In this document: in pieces, positions 24,237 to 37,317 of the stretch | Layout of the letters: each line of letters begins with the position of its first letter | Position numbering within the stretch: position 1 is the first letter of the stretch | From: Lacticaseibacillus zhaodongensis | Lineage (GTDB): Bacteria > Bacillota > Bacilli > Lactobacillales > Lactobacillaceae | NCBI RefSeq assembly: GCF_009687905.1 | Contig: NZ_BLBG01000001.1 | Span: 248,001-312,000 of the forward strand | Reading direction: 5' to 3' | Length of the DNA: 64,000 nt | Position numbers and translations under genes: made by a program | Notes under the pieces: generated by a model | Databases searched by the model: none | What the model was told of the DNA's origin: nothing | Seen by the model: the letters and a program-made list of their open reading frames with translations, nothing else

Positions 24237-25604
24237 TTACTTCTCGAATCCTGCCTTAATCAATCCGGCATCCGCGAAGCTCTTGCGCAGGGCAAGCATG
24301 GCAGTGTAGGTTGCGAGCAGGTAAACCTTCTTTTCAGGGAAGCGCGCGATACGGTCGGGCAGCTTGCTGAGGTCAGGTTCGGTGATCAATTCAGCTGCGG
24401 GCACGCCGGCAACTTGAACCCGGTACTCAATGTCCTTGTAGCGTTCGCCACCGACAAGGTAGCTGGTGGCGCGCTTGCTGGCGACAAACTGCTCCAGATT
24501 GGTGTCCCAGATCCAGGACGTATCTTTCCCGTCGGCATACTTGGCGTTGAGCAAGAAGCCGAATGCAAAGTGCTCGTCGTCGTGGCCGATCATTTCGAGA
24601 ACTTGGTTCATGCCCACGGGGTTCTTGACGAGGACGAGGGTAACGGCCTTGCCGCCGACCTGAATGACTTCTTGGCGGCCGAAGACCTGTTCATCGTAGG
24701 CGAAGGCCTTATCGATCTGTTCGGGCGTGATGCCGAACTCCTTACCGATAGCGCAAGCGGCGAGGGCGTTGTAGATGTTGTAGGTCCCGCCGATGCCGAG
24801 CTGGTAGTCGTGACCGTCAATGGTGAAACTAGAACTCGTTGGCGTCTGTGCGGTGATGGCGGTCATCTTGGTGCTCAGAGCCGGCCGCTTGAAGCCGCAG
24901 GTAGGGCAGAAGTAATCGCCCAGGTTGCTGTAGATGATTTCGTGGTAGTGCAAAATGTGCTGGCAGCGCGGACAGAGCACGCCATCCGTGTTGACCGGGG
25001 CGAACTCATCGGCGGTGCCGCCGCGGTCGAAGCCAAAGTAACGGACTGGATTCTTGAATTCCTTGGAGTGGAAAATTGGGGCGTCACCGTTGGCAATAAC
25101 GGTTGCGTCCGGGTGCATTTCGATCCCGTCCAGGATTTTCTGGTAAGTGGTGTAGAACTCACCATAACGGTCCATCTGGTCCCGGAAAATATTGGTCAGC
25201 ACGTAAGCCTTTGGGTGCAGGGCGGCTGAAACGGGGGCAACGTTAGCTTCGTCGACTTCCAGTACGGCCAGGCCGCGGCCCTTACCGTGCTTCTTGTGGG
25301 CAAGGAAAGCGGCGATGATGCCGCGCATCATGTTGCTGCCGGTGGGGTTGGTGAGAATGTCGTCGTACTTTTGGCTGAGCACCTTGACCACGAGGTTGGT
25401 GGTCAGGGTCTTACCATTGGTACCAGTAATGATGATGACGTCGTAGTTGCGACCCAAACTGCGCAACACGTCAGGATCAATTTTTTGTGCGAGCTTGCCG
25501 GGGTATGAGGAGCCGCCCTTAAAGATTCCGTGGAGAACGGAATAGGACAGTTTGCCCATCCCAATGGCGAGCGGTGCTTTGATGGGTGATGTCTTTGTCG
25601 TGAT
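24237..25604 (-). CDS. murT: Lipid II isoglutaminyl synthase, Mur ligase-like subunit MurT
   Basis: About 455 residues. It has the Mur ligase ATP site 'ITGTNGKTLTTN', a Cys4 ribbon (CPRC...CPTC) specific for MurT, and a C-terminal DUF1727 domain ('YLLATYTAMLALRK'). With GatD it amidates glutamate in lipid II. The start is unclear: the family N-terminus would fall near 'TTKTSPIKAPLAIGMGKLSY', but no ATG/GTG/TTG has a ribosome site there; GAGGAAGA precedes an ATC at 25604, chosen here. Alternatives are an ATG at 25559 without RBS or an ATG at 25727 overlapping the tdk promoter region. gatD is not next to it. Confidence 0.85.
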   Translation of the reverse strand: MTTKTSPIKAPLAIGMGKLSYSVLHGIFKGGSSYPGKLAQKIDPDVLRSLGRNYDVIIITGTNGKTLTTNLVVKVLSQKYDDILTNPTGSNMMRGIIAAFLAHKKHGKGRGLAVLEVDEANVAPVSAALHPKAYVLTNIFRDQMDRYGEFYTTYQKILDGIEMHPDATVIANGDAPIFHSKEFKNPVRYFGFDRGGTADEFAPVNTDGVLCPRCQHILHYHEIIYSNLGDYFCPTCGFKRPALSTKMTAITAQTPTSSSFTIDGHDYQLGIGGTYNIYNALAACAIGKEFGITPEQIDKAFAYDEQVFGRQEVIQVGGKAVTLVLVKNPVGMNQVLEMIGHDDEHFAFGFLLNAKYADGKDTSWIWDTNLEQFVASKRATSYLVGGERYKDIEYRVQVAGVPAAELITEPDLSKLPDRIARFPEKKVYLLATYTAMLALRKSFADAGLIKAGFEK

Positions 25605-25772
25605 GACTCTTCCTCTCTGCGAACATAATGCTTTAATTCTAGCATATCTGTCCCAAAGGCGGTGCCCGCTGGTTTTAAAGATGGCTAATTTTTTGTATAC
25701 TAGATGGGATTGGGTCGTGCCAGCCATTTTGAATCAAGACGGCGCGGCCAGAAAACGATGTGGGGGACACAC

Positions 25773-26390
25773 ATGGCACAACTTTTCTATCGTTACGGAG
25801 CAATGAACAGCGGCAAGAGTATTGAAATCCTGAAGGTGGCGCATAACTACGAGGAGCAGGGTAAGCACGTGGTCATCATGACCAGCAGTGTTGACTCCCG
25901 CTCCGGCCTGGGGATGATTGCCAGCCGCATGGGGCTAGAACGTAAGGCCGTGCCCGTATACCCAGAGACGAACATTTTCGAAATCGTTAAGGACATGCCG
26001 GAGCACATCGATTGCATTCTGATCGACGAGGCCCAGTTCCTGCAGAAGAAGCACGTACTCCAGTGCACCCAGGTCGTCGATGAACTCAACATTCCGGTCA
26101 TGACTTTTGGCCTCAAGAACGACTTCCAGAACCACCTGTTCAGTGGGAGCGAGGCGCTGCTGCTGTACGCGGACAAAATCGAAGAAATGAAAACTATTTG
26201 CTGGTTCTGCGCTAAGAAGGCCACGATGAACTTGCGGGTGCACGATGGCAAGCCAGTTTATGATGGCGAGCAGATCATGATCGGCGGTAATGAGTCCTAC
26301 TACCCAGTCTGCCGGAAACACTACAACCACCCGAATCTAGAGGAACTGGCTGCCAATGCGCAGGGCAAGGATCCGCTGAAGCACCGTTAG
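25773..26390 (+). CDS. tdk: Thymidine kinase
   Basis: The ATG at 25773 gives 205 residues starting [16 protein letters not shown], with the P-loop; upstream ATGs add nothing conserved. Other type II thymidine kinase marks are 'ILIDEAQFL' (Walker B and lid) and the zinc Cys residues ('CWFCAKKA', 'YYPVCRKH'). It phosphorylates thymidine in the salvage pathway. The RBS is weak (GTGGGGG). It heads the conserved order tdk-prfA-prmC-sua5-upp seen across lactobacilli. Confidence 0.95.
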   Translation: MAQLFYRYGAMNSGKSIEILKVAHNYEEQGKHVVIMTSSVDSRSGLGMIASRMGLERKAVPVYPETNIFEIVKDMPEHIDCILIDEAQFLQKKHVLQCTQVVDELNIPVMTFGLKNDFQNHLFSGSEALLLYADKIEEMKTICWFCAKKATMNLRVHDGKPVYDGEQIMIGGNESYYPVCRKHYNHPNLEELAANAQGKDPLKHR

Positions 26391-26444
26391 CGGCGCTACC
26401 AGTGCAATTAGTAGTAGCAAGGTGCAAAAGTATAGGAGGACCAA

Positions 26445-27524
26445 ATGGATAAAATTTTTGACCAGCTCGAAGGCGTGCTAGAGCGCTACGAGGAGCTGGA
26501 AGAACAAATGTCAGACCCCGAAGTCATTAACGACACGAAACGCTACATGGCACTTTCCAAAGAGGAAGGGTCAATGCGGGAAATCGTTGCGGCTTACAAG
26601 AAGTACAAGGAAATCCAGGAAGACCTGGACGAGAGTGAAGAGTTACTGCGCGAGAGTAAAGACCAGGACATGATCGACATGGCCAAGGAAGAAATCGACA
26701 GCGACAAGGAGCAAAAGGACAAGCTGGAGGAACAGCTCAAGGTCCTGATGCTGCCGAAGGATCCGAACGATGACAAGAACATCATCATGGAAATCCACGG
26801 GGCCGCTGGTGGGGATGAAGCCAGCCTCTTTGCCGCCGACCTGCTCAACATGTACACCCGTTACGCAGAACGCCAGGGCTGGAAGACCGAAATCATCGAC
26901 GAATCACCAACCGACGTCGGTGGTTACAAGGAAGTTGTCATCATGATCACCGGTGACAGTGTTTACTCCAAGCTGAAGTACGAAAACGGGGCGCACCGGG
27001 TGCAGCGGATCCCCGCAACTGAAAGTGCCGGCCGCGTGCACACCAGTACCGCAACCGTCGGCGTGATGCCTGAATATGAGAAGGTTGACCTCGTGCTCGA
27101 CCCGAAGGACATCCGCACCGATGTTTACCGTTCCAGCGGTGCCGGTGGTCAGCACATTAACAAAACTAGTTCCGCGGTGCGGATGACGCACATTCCGTCC
27201 GGGATTGTCGTTGCGATGCAAGATGAGCGTTCCCAGCAGCAGAACCGGGTCAAGGCACTGCAGATTCTGACCGCGCGGGTTTACGACTACTACGAAAGTC
27301 AGAACGAAGAGGAATACGCCAACAAGCGCAAGACCGCAATCGGTTCCGGGGACCGGTCCGAACGGATTCGGACTTACAACTACCCGCAAAACCGGGTTAC
27401 TGACCACCGCATCGGGCTGAGTCTCAACAAGCTGGACCGGATTATGAACGGTGAGCTGGACGACATCATTTCGGCCCTGATCGTGCAAGACCAGACCAAG
27501 AAGATGGAGCAACTGAATGTCTAA
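26445..27524 (+). CDS. prfA: Peptide chain release factor 1
   Basis: 359 residues after TAGGAGGACC. The GGQ motif that triggers peptide release is in '[14 protein letters not shown]'; the stop-codon recognition P-x-T motif is 'IPATES', marking RF1 (UAA/UAG) rather than RF2. The last seven bases overlap prmC, which encodes the enzyme that methylates the Gln of this GGQ. The long N-terminal helical domain is complete. Confidence 0.97.
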   Translation: MDKIFDQLEGVLERYEELEEQMSDPEVINDTKRYMALSKEEGSMREIVAAYKKYKEIQEDLDESEELLRESKDQDMIDMAKEEIDSDKEQKDKLEEQLKVLMLPKDPNDDKNIIMEIHGAAGGDEASLFAADLLNMYTRYAERQGWKTEIIDESPTDVGGYKEVVIMITGDSVYSKLKYENGAHRVQRIPATESAGRVHTSTATVGVMPEYEKVDLVLDPKDIRTDVYRSSGAGGQHINKTSSAVRMTHIPSGIVVAMQDERSQQQNRVKALQILTARVYDYYESQNEEEYANKRKTAIGSGDRSERIRTYNYPQNRVTDHRIGLSLNKLDRIMNGELDDIISALIVQDQTKKMEQLNV

Positions 27525-28347
27525 GACTTACCGGGAGGCGCTCCAAGGGGCGTCTCTCTTGCTGGAAAAGGCCGGGATTCCGGCTGATGGAGCTAATTTT
27601 GTGCTCGCCAGCCGCCTGCACTGGTCGCGCAGCCAACTGATTTTGCACGGCCGGGACGAAATGTCAGCCGCGGTTGCCGAGCAGTTTAACGCGGATCTGC
27701 ACCGCCTGCTGCAAAATGAGCCGGCGCAGTACATTGTCGGCACCGCTCCGTTTTGGGGCCGCGATTTTGCTGTCGATGAGCGGGTGCTAATTCCCCGTTT
27801 TGACACCGAACTGCTTGTTGAGTGGGTTCTGAATGAGCAAACGGCTGCGCAAACAGGGCTCGACCTCGGTACCGGCAGTGGGGCGATCGGCATCACCCTG
27901 AAGTTGGAACAGCCACAGCTGAAGATGACACTCAGTGATTTGTCAGCGGGGGCGCTGGTGGTGAGCCGGCAAAACGCACAGACATTAGGCGCGGATGTTG
28001 AGTTTGTGCAGAGCGACCTGCTGGCGAATATTGACGGGCGCTTCGACTTCATCGTCAGCAACTTGCCCTACATTGATGTGGCCGAGCAGGACGTTATGGA
28101 CACGAGCACGAAGCTGTTTGAGCCGGCGCTGGCGCTGTACGCACCGCAAAAGGGCTTGGCACTGTTCGAACAACTCTTCAGGCAGCTGCCGGCGCACCTG
28201 AACCCGGACGCTGCAGCTTACCTGGAGTTCGGCTACCACCAGCAGCCCGCCCTTGAGCGAATGATCAGTACCATGTTGCCAGACGCGAGCGCTGAGTTCC
28301 GGTGTGATGATGCCGGCAATCCGCGGGCAGTCAAAATCAGTTTCTGA
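27517..28347 (+). CDS. prmC: Release-factor glutamine methyltransferase
   Basis: 276 residues overlapping prfA. S-adenosylmethionine site '[14 protein letters not shown]' and the peptide-backbone-holding loop are present, but the invariant NPPY motif reads NLPY ('[10 protein letters not shown]'). The N-terminal helical domain that docks the release factor is present. It methylates the GGQ glutamine of RF1 and RF2. The Pro-to-Leu change is confirmed by the codons AAC TTG CCC TAC. Confidence 0.93.
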   Translation: MSKTYREALQGASLLLEKAGIPADGANFVLASRLHWSRSQLILHGRDEMSAAVAEQFNADLHRLLQNEPAQYIVGTAPFWGRDFAVDERVLIPRFDTELLVEWVLNEQTAAQTGLDLGTGSGAIGITLKLEQPQLKMTLSDLSAGALVVSRQNAQTLGADVEFVQSDLLANIDGRFDFIVSNLPYIDVAEQDVMDTSTKLFEPALALYAPQKGLALFEQLFRQLPAHLNPDAAAYLEFGYHQQPALERMISTMLPDASAEFRCDDAGNPRAVKISF

Positions 28348-28399
28348 TTTCTTGGGTGGGCTTAACGCTTATTTAATATGAAAGGTCATTACGATAATA

Positions 28400-29419
28400 A
28401 TGGAAACAAAGATTTTCACCAAGGCGACCGTTAAAGAGGCTGCCAAGTTGATCCAGGCTGGGGAGCTCGTTGCGTTTCCAACTGAAACGGTGTATGGACT
28501 GGGGGCGGACGCGACCAATGAAGTGGCCGCCGCTAATGTCTACAAGGCCAAGGGGCGGCCAAGTGACAACCCACTGATTGTCACGGTCGCGGACGTTGCA
28601 ACGGTTGAACGTTTTGCAATCATCACCCCGGCAGCGCGCAAGCTCATGGACAAGTTCTGGCCGGGTTCACTGACCATTATTTTGCCGCTGAAGCCTGGCG
28701 CGCTGAACATGACGGTTACCGGGGGCTTGCACACTGCGGCCTTCCGGAATCCAGCCAACGAAACGACGCTCGCGTTGATTCGGGCTGCCGGGACGCCAAT
28801 TGTTGGCCCGTCAGCTAATCTGTCTGGTAAGCCCAGCCCGACGACCGCGCAGCACGTGATGCACGACATGAACGGGCGCATCGCCGGGATCCTCGATGAT
28901 GGACCGACCACGGTTGGGGTCGAGTCAACTATCATCGATATGTCTACCGATCAGCCGGCAATTTTGCGGCCCGGTGCAATTGATGAAGAAATGCTCAAGC
29001 CAGTTATTGGTGAGGTGCAGACCGACAAGCACCACGTTGGCGCCAACGAGACGCCCAAGGCACCAGGGATGAAGTACAAGCACTACGCTCCGGACGCTCA
29101 GGTAGTCATCGTTGACCACGAGGCGGATTTTGCGGCTGCACTGGCATGGGCGAAGGCTAGCGGCAAGGATTTCGGTTTGCTGGCAACGGATGGCATCTTG
29201 CAAAAGTATGGTCAGGATTTGCCGACCTACTCACTGGGCAGTGACATCACGAGTGCGACCCGCGATTTATTTGCTGGTCTGCGCTACTTTGACCTGCACC
29301 CCCAGGTCGAGATGGTGCTTGCAGAGGGCTTCCCGGCCCGTGGTTTGGGTGAGGCCTACATGAACCGCATCGAAAAATCTGCTGGTGGCATGCATTTTTC
29401 CGCAGATGCGCGTGCATAA
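28400..29419 (+). CDS. sua5: L-threonylcarbamoyladenylate synthase, Sua5 type
   Basis: 339 residues: an N-terminal YrdC domain ('[18 protein letters not shown]', '[11 protein letters not shown]', '[15 protein letters not shown]') and a C-terminal Sua5 domain beginning around residue 210 ('[13 protein letters not shown]'). It makes threonylcarbamoyl-AMP from threonine, bicarbonate and ATP for the t6A37 modification of tRNAs that read ANN codons. The RBS is weak (AAAGGTCA). It lies 52 bases after prmC, probably in one transcript. Confidence 0.95.
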   Translation: METKIFTKATVKEAAKLIQAGELVAFPTETVYGLGADATNEVAAANVYKAKGRPSDNPLIVTVADVATVERFAIITPAARKLMDKFWPGSLTIILPLKPGALNMTVTGGLHTAAFRNPANETTLALIRAAGTPIVGPSANLSGKPSPTTAQHVMHDMNGRIAGILDDGPTTVGVESTIIDMSTDQPAILRPGAIDEEMLKPVIGEVQTDKHHVGANETPKAPGMKYKHYAPDAQVVIVDHEADFAAALAWAKASGKDFGLLATDGILQKYGQDLPTYSLGSDITSATRDLFAGLRYFDLHPQVEMVLAEGFPARGLGEAYMNRIEKSAGGMHFSADARA

Positions 29420-29490
29420 GTTCGGAATTTGGATATAATAGAACAGGCTGTGCCTGCGTGGGGCACTCAAAGATAGGAGAACGCACAATA

Positions 29491-30120
29491 ATGGGTAAGT
29501 TTACCGTTTTGAATCACCCGCTGATTCAGCACAAGTTGACACTGATTCGCGATAAGAACGCAGGGACTAAGGAATTCCGTGAGATTGCTAACGAAATTGC
29601 AGAACTCATGGTTTACGAAATTACCCGTGATTTGCCACTTCAGGACGTTGAAGTCGAGACACCAATGGGCAAGACGGTGCAGAAGGAATTAGCCGGCAAG
29701 AAGCTGGCTGTTATCCCGATTCTGCGGGCCGGGCTCGGCATGGTCGATGGCGTTTTGCGTCTGATTCCTGCAGCTAAAGTTGGGCACATCGGTATGTACC
29801 GGGACGAAAAGACTCTGAAACCACACGAGTACTTCGTCAAGATGCCTGCCGACATCGAGCAGCGTGACCTGTTCATCGTTGACCCAATGCTCGCCACTGG
29901 TGGTTCAGCGAACATGGCCATTGAGGCACTGAAGAAGCGTGGGGCAACCTCCATGCGTTTGATCGTGCTGGTTGCGGCTCCAGAAGGGGTTGCGGCAATT
30001 CAAGAGGCCAACCCTGATGTTGACATCTACGCTGCGGCGCTTGATGATCGCCTGACGGATTCCGGCTACATTTTCCCAGGTCTTGGGGATGCCGGGGACC
30101 GCTTGTTCGGAACTAAGTAA
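29491..30120 (+). CDS. upp: Uracil phosphoribosyltransferase
   Basis: The ATG at 29491 after TAGGAGA gives 209 residues, starting [21 protein letters not shown]-binding loop '[10 protein letters not shown]' and the C-terminal '[13 protein letters not shown]' are both typical. It converts uracil and PRPP to UMP. In many lactobacilli glyA lies between sua5 and upp; here it is absent. Structured element copy C begins four bases after the stop, so it may replace a simple terminator. Confidence 0.96.
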   Translation: MGKFTVLNHPLIQHKLTLIRDKNAGTKEFREIANEIAELMVYEITRDLPLQDVEVETPMGKTVQKELAGKKLAVIPILRAGLGMVDGVLRLIPAAKVGHIGMYRDEKTLKPHEYFVKMPADIEQRDLFIVDPMLATGGSANMAIEALKKRGATSMRLIVLVAAPEGVAAIQEANPDVDIYAAALDDRLTDSGYIFPGLGDAGDRLFGTK

Positions 30121-30121
30121 A

Positions 30122-30395
30122 GAGTGGGCCACAATGCGGTCAGCTTCTGAGCATTAGAAAAATCGGCGCCTATTCCCGAATTTTGGGGATAGGCGCCGAT
30201 TTGGCTAAGCGGAGCCATTTCCACTAGTGCAACTTGTTGCCCGTAGTGGAATGGACAACGGAGTAGGAGCTGCATTGTGGGCCACGTTTGTATGCTGGGA
30301 GAGTTTGCGACTTGTCGCTTACTCTCCCACATCCGTAGCGTAGCGTAGGTGGCCGACTCCTCACCATAATTACGAACGGTCAGGAGTCGGCCGTG
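30122..30395 (-). repeat. Structured intergenic element, copy C (inverted)
   Basis: Read on the minus strand it follows copies A and B: hairpin GGCCGACTCCTG...AGGAGTCGGCC (30351-30392), an extra hairpin (GGGAGAGT/ACTCTCCC), outer stem (30272-30285 with 30124-30137), arm CCATTCCACTA/TAGTGGAAATGG, box GGCTCCGCTTAGCC, a long hairpin with loop AAAATTCG, then TAATGCTCAG. It lies between upp and atpB, antisense to both. Confidence 0.75.
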
Positions 30396-30790
30396 GGTGG
30401 TGGCGGTTAATGGTTGCGATGCCTACGCGGGACTTGTCCCCGGCTCTTTTGTTATCTACAGCTATTTTTACCCCCGTTTTCATGAAAAATAGTGGCATTG
30501 CGACAAAAAAATTTGATACAAAAATCTGTAATTGTTGCATCAAAATGCCGAATTAGTCAACACTACAACTGTTAAAGCCCGTTGCCATTGCGAGTTGGCG
30601 CTTTCATAGCGCGATGCTTGCTAAGCGCCGTCATACCGGCATTTGCTTTTGTCTTTTCATTGCCAAGGTGTTAAAGTAATCAGTGTATTTTGTGGGATGC
30701 TCTGCAAAATTCCGTAATTAAGAAAGTTGGGCCCTCTGCGCGTGTTTACATACACTCTGGGTACATGTTTTCGAAAAGGAGGTGAATTCT
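30396..30790. other. Leader region of the ATP synthase operon
   Basis: Nearly 400 bases with no gene. It should hold the atp promoter; TTGCCA with a 18-base spacer to TGTATT around 30661-30690 is a weak candidate. A palindromic stretch (GGCGCTTTCATAGCGC) is present near 30598. It ends in the strong RBS AAAAGGAGGTGA. Confidence 0.4.
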
Positions 30791-31492
30791 GTGAACGACA
30801 AATATCCCGAACTGCAAATTGGTCCGCTCCGTTTCAACCTTGCTAATGATATTGGCTTGCTTGTTGCCGCGGTGGTAGTGTTCCTGCTGGTTTACTGGTT
30901 ATCTCGGAATCCGAAAATTCGGCCTGATGGTAAGCAGAACCTGCTTGAATGGGTCATCGATTTCACGAACGGTATTGTAAAGGGAGAAATGCCGGGTACT
31001 GAAGGAAATAAGTTTAAGCTGTTTTCCTTTACGATGTTTCTCTTCGTAATTGTGATGAACCAACTAGGTCTGTTCATTAACGTCAATGTTAATGGCTATA
31101 CCTGGTTCCACTCACCGACCGCAAACCCACTCATCACGATGACGCTTGCGTCGATCGTGCTGATTTTGTCCCATTACTATGGGGTTGAGACGAACGGCTT
31201 AGGTGGCTATCTTAAGAGCTATCTGAACCCGATTAACTTGATTGAAGAGTTTACCAACTTCATGACGCTTTCCCTGCGTCTGTACGGTAACATTTTCGCT
31301 GGTGAAATCTTAGTTATGCTCTTACGGAACATGGCTTTGAGCGGTGGTTTGACCGGGATTCTTGCCTTCCCATTCGGATTTGTTTTCGAAATGGTCTGGC
31401 AAGTGTTCTCAGTGTTCATTGGCAGTATTCAAGCTTATATCTTTGTTATTCTCGGGTCAGTTTACATGTCCCACAAGGCAGTTAAAGAATAG
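30791..31492 (+). CDS. atpB: ATP synthase Fo subunit a
   Basis: The GTG at 30791 after GGAGGTGA gives 233 residues. Five to six membrane helices and the essential Arg region in helix four ('SLRLYGNIFAGE') are visible, plus the conserved 'VFSVFIGSIQAYIF' near the C-terminus. Subunit a forms the proton half-channels next to the c ring. First gene of the operon; no atpI is found before it. Confidence 0.96.
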   Translation: MNDKYPELQIGPLRFNLANDIGLLVAAVVVFLLVYWLSRNPKIRPDGKQNLLEWVIDFTNGIVKGEMPGTEGNKFKLFSFTMFLFVIVMNQLGLFINVNVNGYTWFHSPTANPLITMTLASIVLILSHYYGVETNGLGGYLKSYLNPINLIEEFTNFMTLSLRLYGNIFAGEILVMLLRNMALSGGLTGILAFPFGFVFEMVWQVFSVFIGSIQAYIFVILGSVYMSHKAVKE

Positions 31493-31514
31493 TTTTTAGG
31501 AGGAAGAAACACTC

Positions 31515-31727
31515 ATGAAAGATCTCGCAGCAGCTCTTGTAGCTGGTATCGCCGCCCTCGCCGCTGGTTATGGTAACGGGCAAGTTATTAGTAAGACAAT
31601 TGAAAGTATGGCTCGGCAGCCAGAAATGTCTGGTCAGCTCCGTGGGACGATGCTTCTTGGTGTCGGTCTTATCGAAGCTGTGCCAATCATCGCTATCGCC
31701 ATTTCATTCCTGATTCTCTTCATGTAA
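31515..31727 (+). CDS. atpE: ATP synthase Fo subunit c
   Basis: 70 residues, two membrane helices joined by the polar loop 'ARQPE'. Glu54 in 'GLIEAVPII' is the proton-carrying carboxylate. The loop and absence of Na+-ligand residues (no Gln in helix one at the usual place) fit a proton-driven enzyme. RBS TTAGGAGGAAG is strong, as expected for the subunit needed in the highest copy number. Confidence 0.97.
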   Translation: MKDLAAALVAGIAALAAGYGNGQVISKTIESMARQPEMSGQLRGTMLLGVGLIEAVPIIAIAISFLILFM

Positions 31728-31763
31728 TTGTTGAGACAGTCAAAAAGGAAGGGAGTGGCATAG

Positions 31764-32267
31764 ATGATTCACGGATTAATTGGTGCCGCTGGCCTTGAAC
31801 TCGGCGATATGCTCTTCACGCTGGTAACCTTTATTGTTCTGATGCTTCTCGTTGGGAAGTACGCTTGGGGTCCTGTCACCAAGATGATGGCCAAGCGTCA
31901 GGACAAGATTACTGATGATCTTGATTACGCTGACAAGTCCCGTGCGGAAGCACAGGAGCTGCTGAACAAGCGGCAGAGCGAACTCAAGAACACGCAGGCA
32001 GAAGCGGTTTCCATCGTGAACACTGCTAAGGCTAACGGTGAAAAGCAGAGCAAAGAAATCGTTGCCCAGGCGCACGCAGAGGCCTCAGACCTCAAAGCTA
32101 AGGCACAAGACGATATCGCCCAGGCTAAGCAAGACGCCCTTAACGGCGCCCGCGATCAGGTTGCGGATCTGTCCGTTACAATCGCAAGCAAAATCATCGG
32201 CAAGGAACTTAACGCTGACGATCAGCAGGCCCTCATTGACGATTACATCAAAGGGCTAGGTGATTAG
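31764..32267 (+). CDS. atpF: ATP synthase Fo subunit b
   Basis: 167 residues: one N-terminal membrane helix (about 10-30, 'GDMLFTLVTFIVLMLLVGKY') followed by a long charged helix with Ala-rich heptads that forms the peripheral stalk dimer. The stop is followed after one base by the ATG of atpH, so the two stalk genes are coupled. Confidence 0.96.
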   Translation: MIHGLIGAAGLELGDMLFTLVTFIVLMLLVGKYAWGPVTKMMAKRQDKITDDLDYADKSRAEAQELLNKRQSELKNTQAEAVSIVNTAKANGEKQSKEIVAQAHAEASDLKAKAQDDIAQAKQDALNGARDQVADLSVTIASKIIGKELNADDQQALIDDYIKGLGD

Positions 32268-32268
32268 T

Positions 32269-32814
32269 ATGGCGCTTACGAATGCAATCGTTGCACCACG
32301 GTACGGAGCGGCGCTTTTCGCGCTCGCCAGTGAACAGGGTCAGGTTGACTCCGTTCACGAAGAACTGCAACAGCTTGAAGCCGTCATTAATGACCAACCT
32401 CAGCTATTAGCAGCCCTATCCGCACCGGAACTTACACCAGAGACTAAGCAGAGTTTTGTTGACATCCTGAAGAAGGACGCCAGCCAAATCACGCAGAATC
32501 TGATTCAAATGGTGTTTGATTACGGTCGCATCGCTGCACTGCCCGCTATTATTGATAATTACGAGCAGCAAATGCGCCAGGATGCTGGGCTCGTTACCGG
32601 TACGGTGACGACCGCAGTTCCAATGTCAAACGAGCAAGCCGCAAAGCTCTCAGCAGCAATTGCGACGAAGATCGGTGCTAAGAAGGCCGAACTTAAGCAG
32701 AACGTTGACACAAGCATTATCGGCGGTGTCCGGGTAGAGGCAGCCAATCTTGTTATTGACGGCACTGTCCGTAGTCGCATTAACAAGATTCGCGCCACAC
32801 TATTAGCACATTAG
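32269..32814 (+). CDS. atpH: ATP synthase F1 subunit delta
   Basis: The ATG at 32269 gives 181 residues; a GTG at 32260 would overlap atpF and adds nothing conserved. Helical N-terminal domain, then the OSCP signature near the C-terminus ('DTSIIGGVRVEAANLVIDGT'). Delta connects the peripheral stalk to the top of F1. Confidence 0.96.
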   Translation: MALTNAIVAPRYGAALFALASEQGQVDSVHEELQQLEAVINDQPQLLAALSAPELTPETKQSFVDILKKDASQITQNLIQMVFDYGRIAALPAIIDNYEQQMRQDAGLVTGTVTTAVPMSNEQAAKLSAAIATKIGAKKAELKQNVDTSIIGGVRVEAANLVIDGTVRSRINKIRATLLAH

Positions 32815-32823
32815 AATTATTAG

Positions 32824-34365
<1,542 letters not shown>

Positions 34366-34376
34366 GAGGTGCAACC

Positions 34377-36754
<2,378 letters not shown>

Positions 36755-36765
36755 GGGGGATCAAC

Positions 36766-37206
36766 ATGGCCGACGATAAGAACGTGCTGACGGTCAACAT
36801 CGTCACGCCGGACGGATTGGTTTACGACCACCACGCCAAAATGGTGGTTGTCCGGTCCACAGATGGTGATCTCGGCATCATGGCTAACCACGAGCCAATC
36901 GTGGCTCCTCTGCAAATCGGTGAGGTTCGCATTCAGCGGATCGACAAGCCTGGTCATGAAGACCGGGTCGCCGTTAACGGTGGGTTCATGGAGATGAATG
37001 GCAACACTGCCTCCATCATCGCGGACTCCGCCGAACGGGCACGCGACATTGACTTGACGCGTGCGCAGGCTGCACGGGAACGTGCGCAGCGGCGCATCGA
37101 TGCTGCTAAGCAGAAAAACGATGCTGACGAGCTTAAGCGCGCCCAAGTTGCTCTGCAACGCGCGGTTAACCGAATCAACGTTAAGAACAGCAAACTTAAT
37201 CAGTAG
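36766..37206 (+). CDS. atpC: ATP synthase F1 subunit epsilon
   Basis: 146 residues after a GGGGG-type RBS. N-terminal beta sandwich ('VNIVTPDGLVYDHHAKMVVV') and C-terminal helical hairpin ('RAQAARERAQRRIDAAK') that regulates ATP hydrolysis. It is the last gene of the operon; a strong terminator follows. Confidence 0.96.
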   Translation: MADDKNVLTVNIVTPDGLVYDHHAKMVVVRSTDGDLGIMANHEPIVAPLQIGEVRIQRIDKPGHEDRVAVNGGFMEMNGNTASIIADSAERARDIDLTRAQAARERAQRRIDAAKQKNDADELKRAQVALQRAVNRINVKNSKLNQ

Positions 37207-37215
37207 ATGTTCGCC

Positions 37216-37254
37216 AAAAGGCTGCTCCGTGTGCAAACACGGGGTGGCTTTTTG
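37216..37254 (+). terminator. Terminator of the atp operon
   Basis: AAAAGGCTGCTCCGTGT and ACACGGGGTGGCTTTTT form a 15-bp stem around GCAA, ten bases after atpC. Confidence 0.85.
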
Positions 37255-37317
37255 CTGTACATAGTGTTGTGTTGAAAGTCCGCCGGGAGGGGTACCACTG
37301 CTGTACTTCGCTACCCG

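Noticed and set aside
24225-25229. 334-codon open frame opposite murT.
   Set aside because: Antisense shadow of a conserved gene, caused by codon bias.
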